From Gammaproteobacteria bacterium (lineage in GTDB: Bacteria; Pseudomonadota; Gammaproteobacteria; UBA6429), in assembly GCA_030635835.1 (NCBI GenBank), contig DAOVYB010000069.1:1-7447 (forward strand): 7,447 nt of DNA. Direction: 5' to 3'. Below are positions 5,973 to 7,447 of the stretch, piece after piece. Numbering within the stretch: the first letter of the stretch is position 1; the number at the start of each line of letters is the position of its first letter. The translations under genes were made by a program, and so were the position numbers. The notes beneath the pieces were generated by a model. That model was not told the DNA's origin. It did not search any database and saw nothing but the letters and a program-made list of their open reading frames with translations.

Positions 5973-6007
5973 CTTTGCGTTCTCTGCGTCTTTGCGCCTT
6001 TGCGTTG
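5973..6007 (-). repeat. ACGCAAAG-type repeat, pair 2 right copy (inverted)
   Basis: The reverse complement reads CAACGCAAAGGCGCAAAG, then ACGCAGAGAACGCAAAG, nearly identical to the left copy. On the + strand it ends in GCGTTGGATTTTTTC, so the trpG start (6017) lies only nine bases beyond the repeat and the T-run lies between them. Confidence 0.88.
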
Positions 6008-6016
6008 GATTTTTTC

Positions 6017-6610
6017 ATGCTTTTAATGATCGATAATTATGATTCCTTTACTTATAACCTGGTTCAGTATTTTGGTGAGCTTAAGGTGGATGTACAGGTA
6101 TACCGTAATGATGAAATTACAATTAAAGAAATTGAAAAGCTAAAACCAGAATACCTTGTTATTTCACCGGGTCCCTGTACACCAAAAGAAGCCGGAATTT
6201 CAATTGATACTATCAGGCATTTTGCAGGTAAAATTCCGATTTTAGGTGTTTGCCTGGGGCATCAGAGTATCGGGCAGGCTTTTGGTGGAAAGATCATCCA
6301 TGCTAAAAAAATCATGCATGGAAAAGTTTCACAAATCTATCATAACAGTGAAGGCGTATTTAAAAATCTGTATAGCCCGTTAGATGCGACACGTTATCAT
6401 TCGCTGGTGATAGATGTTAAAACGCTACCAGACTATCTTGAAGTTACCGCATGGACTGAAAAGGAAGGTGGTATTATGGATGAGATTATGGGGGTACGAC
6501 ATAAAGAGTATCCGATTGAAGGTATTCAGTTTCATCCTGAATCAATATTAACTGAGCATGGTCATGCGATGTTACAGAACTTTTTGGATTCAGTTAAATC
6601 AAAGAATTAA
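6017..6610 (+). CDS. trpG: Anthranilate synthase component II (glutamine amidotransferase)
   Basis: The product releases ammonia from glutamine for TrpE. With ATG 6017 it has 197 residues, the normal size for TrpG/PabA, beginning [20 protein letters not shown]. Class I amidotransferase motifs are intact: [11 protein letters not shown] (50-60) at the oxyanion loop, [15 protein letters not shown] (77-91) with nucleophile Cys79, MHGK (100-103), and [14 protein letters not shown] (169-182) with His173 and Glu175. An open frame reaches back to TTG 5975, but those residues are translated inverted repeat (LRLCAFAL) and are not part of the family. Only a weak GGA (6007-6009), at the repeat edge, precedes the start. 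It is separated from its partner trpE by the GxxExxY cassette. Such subunits often serve PabB as well. Confidence 0.96.
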   Translation: MLLMIDNYDSFTYNLVQYFGELKVDVQVYRNDEITIKEIEKLKPEYLVISPGPCTPKEAGISIDTIRHFAGKIPILGVCLGHQSIGQAFGGKIIHAKKIMHGKVSQIYHNSEGVFKNLYSPLDATRYHSLVIDVKTLPDYLEVTAWTEKEGGIMDEIMGVRHKEYPIEGIQFHPESILTEHGHAMLQNFLDSVKSKN

Positions 6611-6615
6611 AGATC

Positions 6616-6651
6616 CAACGCAAAGGCGCGAAGACGCAAAGGAACGCAAAG
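6616..6651 (+). repeat. ACGCAAAG-type repeat, pair 3 left copy
   Basis: The 36-bp copy reads CAACGCAAAGGCGCGAAG, then ACGCAAAGGAACGCAAAG. It starts only five bases after the trpG stop codon and is preceded by AAAGATC, the same A-rich flank as the other copies. Confidence 0.88.
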
Positions 6652-6669
6652 TTAAAAAAGATTTTGTAG

Positions 6670-6687
6670 GTTGGGCTTTAGCCCAAC
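6670..6687. repeat. TTGGGC/GCCCAA hairpin inside pair 3
   Basis: GTTGGGCT (6670-6677) and AGCCCAAC (6680-6687) form a perfect 8-bp stem with loop TT. Hairpins of the form TTGGGCTTTAGCCCAA are common dispersed repeats in proteobacteria. There is no T-run, so it is not a standard terminator. Confidence 0.7.
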
Positions 6688-6739
6688 GCTGTGGTAAGAA
6701 AAGAGTAAACATTTAATAAAATAGTAATTAAACAAAAAA

Positions 6740-6775
6740 CTTTGCGTCTCTTAGCGCTCTTTGCGCCTTTGCGTT
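6740..6775 (-). repeat. ACGCAAAG-type repeat, pair 3 right copy (inverted)
   Basis: The reverse complement reads AACGCAAAGGCGCAAAGAG, then CGCTAAGAGACGCAAAG. It pairs with 6617-6651 over most of its length with a few mismatches and one extra base. The + strand continues AGGTTTTATGATTTTTT, again T-rich. The 6611-6803 gap holds this pair, the hairpin at 6670-6687 and no gene. Confidence 0.85.
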
Positions 6776-6803
6776 AGGTTTTATGATTTTTTGGAGCAAC
6801 CGT

Positions 6804-7447
6804 ATGGATATGCAATCAGCAATTAAAGCAGTTTTAGCGCACCAGGATTTGAGCGCAGAAGAAATGAATAATGTCATGCGTATTATTATGACGGGTGAAG
6901 CAACGCCTGCTCAAATAGGTGGTTTCCTTGTAGGTTTACGTATGAAAGGTGAAACGGTAGATGAAATTGCTTCTGCCGCTAAAGTGATGCGTGAGCTTGC
7001 TACTGGTGTAAAAGTCAGCGGTGATCATATTGTTGATATCGTTGGTACCGGTGGTGATGGTTCCAATACCTTTAATATTTCAACGGCTTGTACTTTTGTT
7101 GTTGCTGCTGCTGGCGGTACGGTTGCTAAACATGGCAATCGTTCGGTATCGAGTAAATCAGGTAGTGCCGATTTATTAGAAGCGGCAGGTGTTAAACTTG
7201 ATCTTAATGCAGAGCAAGTTGCAAAGTGTATAAATGAAGTGGGTGTGGGTTTTATGTTTGCGCCTATGCACCACAGTGCAATGAAACATGCGATTGGGCC
7301 ACGAAAGGAAATGGCGGTAAGAACTATTTTTAATGTACTGGGTCCTTTAACTAATCCAGCCGGTGCACCGAATCAACTTTTAGGTGTGTTTGATGATGAG
7401 TTAGTTGAACCACTTGCCGAAGTTTTAAATAAGTTAGGCAGTAATCA
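6804..7447 (+). CDS. trpD: Anthranilate phosphoribosyltransferase, 3' truncated by window edge
   Basis: The product transfers the phosphoribosyl group of PRPP to anthranilate, the second tryptophan step. The first 214 codons are present, open to the last base, against a usual length of about 340. It begins [11 protein letters not shown], followed by [23 protein letters not shown] (29-51). The PRPP loop is [17 protein letters not shown] (78-94), then [18 protein letters not shown] (109-126), MHHSAMKHA (155-163) and the [23 protein letters not shown] segment (165-187). All are typical and undamaged. GGAG at 6793-6796, seven bases upstream, supports ATG 6804. An in-frame ATG at 6783 would add seven residues (MIFWSNR) unlike the family and lacks as good a site. 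It is expected to be co-transcribed with trpG across pair 3; trpC probably follows beyond the window. Confidence 0.96.
   Translation, partial: MDMQSAIKAVLAHQDLSAEEMNNVMRIIMTGEATPAQIGGFLVGLRMKGETVDEIASAAKVMRELATGVKVSGDHIVDIVGTGGDGSNTFNISTACTFVVAAAGGTVAKHGNRSVSSKSGSADLLEAAGVKLDLNAEQVAKCINEVGVGFMFAPMHHSAMKHAIGPRKEMAVRTIFNVLGPLTNPAGAPNQLLGVFDDELVEPLAEVLNKLGSN

Larger units (their letters stand above)
5522..6007. mobile_element. Inverted-repeat-bounded cassette carrying a GxxExxY gene, between trpE and trpG
   Basis: The two ACGCAAAG-type repeats at 5522-5557 and 5973-6007 are inverted copies (33 of 36 aligned positions match, with one gap). Between them lie a strong ribosome binding site and one complete gene, with nothing else. 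The block starts 16 bases after trpE and ends nine bases before the trpG start. The same repeats bound different contents in two other junctions of this block, which makes a cassette reading plausible. No transposase is present and no clear target duplication was found, so mobility is inferred. Confidence 0.5.

Noticed and set aside
5975..6016. N-terminal extension of TrpG from TTG 5975
   Set aside because: The extra residues are translation of the inverted repeat and do not belong to the family; ATG 6017 gives the standard N-terminus.
3014..6775. ACGCAAAG repeats as a CRISPR array
   Set aside because: The copies are inverted pairs in separate gene junctions with spacers of very different length and a whole gene between two of them. 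There is no regular direct-repeat spacing.
6783..6803. ATG 6783 as trpD start
   Set aside because: It is in frame but adds MIFWSNR, which is unlike the family, and GGAG is placed correctly for ATG 6804.

Overview
The window looks like a chromosomal segment of a moderately AT-rich gammaproteobacterium. The main evidence is the gene order rpe-gph-trpE-...-trpG-trpD on the + strand, an arrangement familiar from gammaproteobacteria such as Pseudomonas (rpe-gph-trpE and trpG-trpD-trpC blocks). A DUF3530-type periplasmic hydrolase and a CopD-like membrane protein point the same way. Genus cannot be fixed from the sequence alone.

Layout. Positions 2-415 hold the C-terminal part of an EAL (cyclic-di-GMP phosphodiesterase) protein reading in from the left. 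Positions 416-825 have no gene but contain two palindromic elements: a roughly 250-bp MITE-like insertion that seems to have split a terminator (444-691, with 10-bp direct repeats), and a 97-bp inverted-repeat element centred on a perfect 28-bp palindrome (716-812). On the minus strand, 2120 down to 826 is a two-gene unit: an exported alpha/beta-hydrolase-fold protein (DUF3530 type), then a four-helix CopD-like membrane protein. A divergent intergenic region (2121-2307) leads into the + strand block: rpe (2308-2997), gph (3201-3887), trpE (4031-5506), a GxxExxY-family PD-(D/E)XK-like gene (5587-5964), trpG (6017-6610) and the first 214 codons of trpD (6804-end).

Function. TrpE and TrpG form anthranilate synthase (chorismate plus glutamine to anthranilate). 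TrpD adds the phosphoribosyl group from PRPP. Rpe acts in the pentose phosphate/Calvin pathways, and Gph removes phosphoglycolate, a DNA-repair or photorespiratory by-product. The co-directional genes could form one transcript, with rpe plausibly linked to pentose-phosphate supply.

The most striking feature is a family of ~36-bp repeats built from four imperfect ACGCAAAG units. It occurs six times, as three inverted pairs, and each pair fills one gene junction almost edge to edge: rpe/gph, trpE/trpG and trpG/trpD. The contents differ: an 80-bp nested inverted repeat, a complete GxxExxY gene with its own strong ribosome binding site, and a short TTGGGC/GCCCAA hairpin. This suggests a mobile, palindrome-bounded cassette that inserts at gene junctions of an essential operon without breaking genes, with the GxxExxY gene as cargo or as a participant. 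The GxxExxY cassette lies in the trpE-trpG junction, the same place that carries the pyocin cluster in Pseudomonas aeruginosa.
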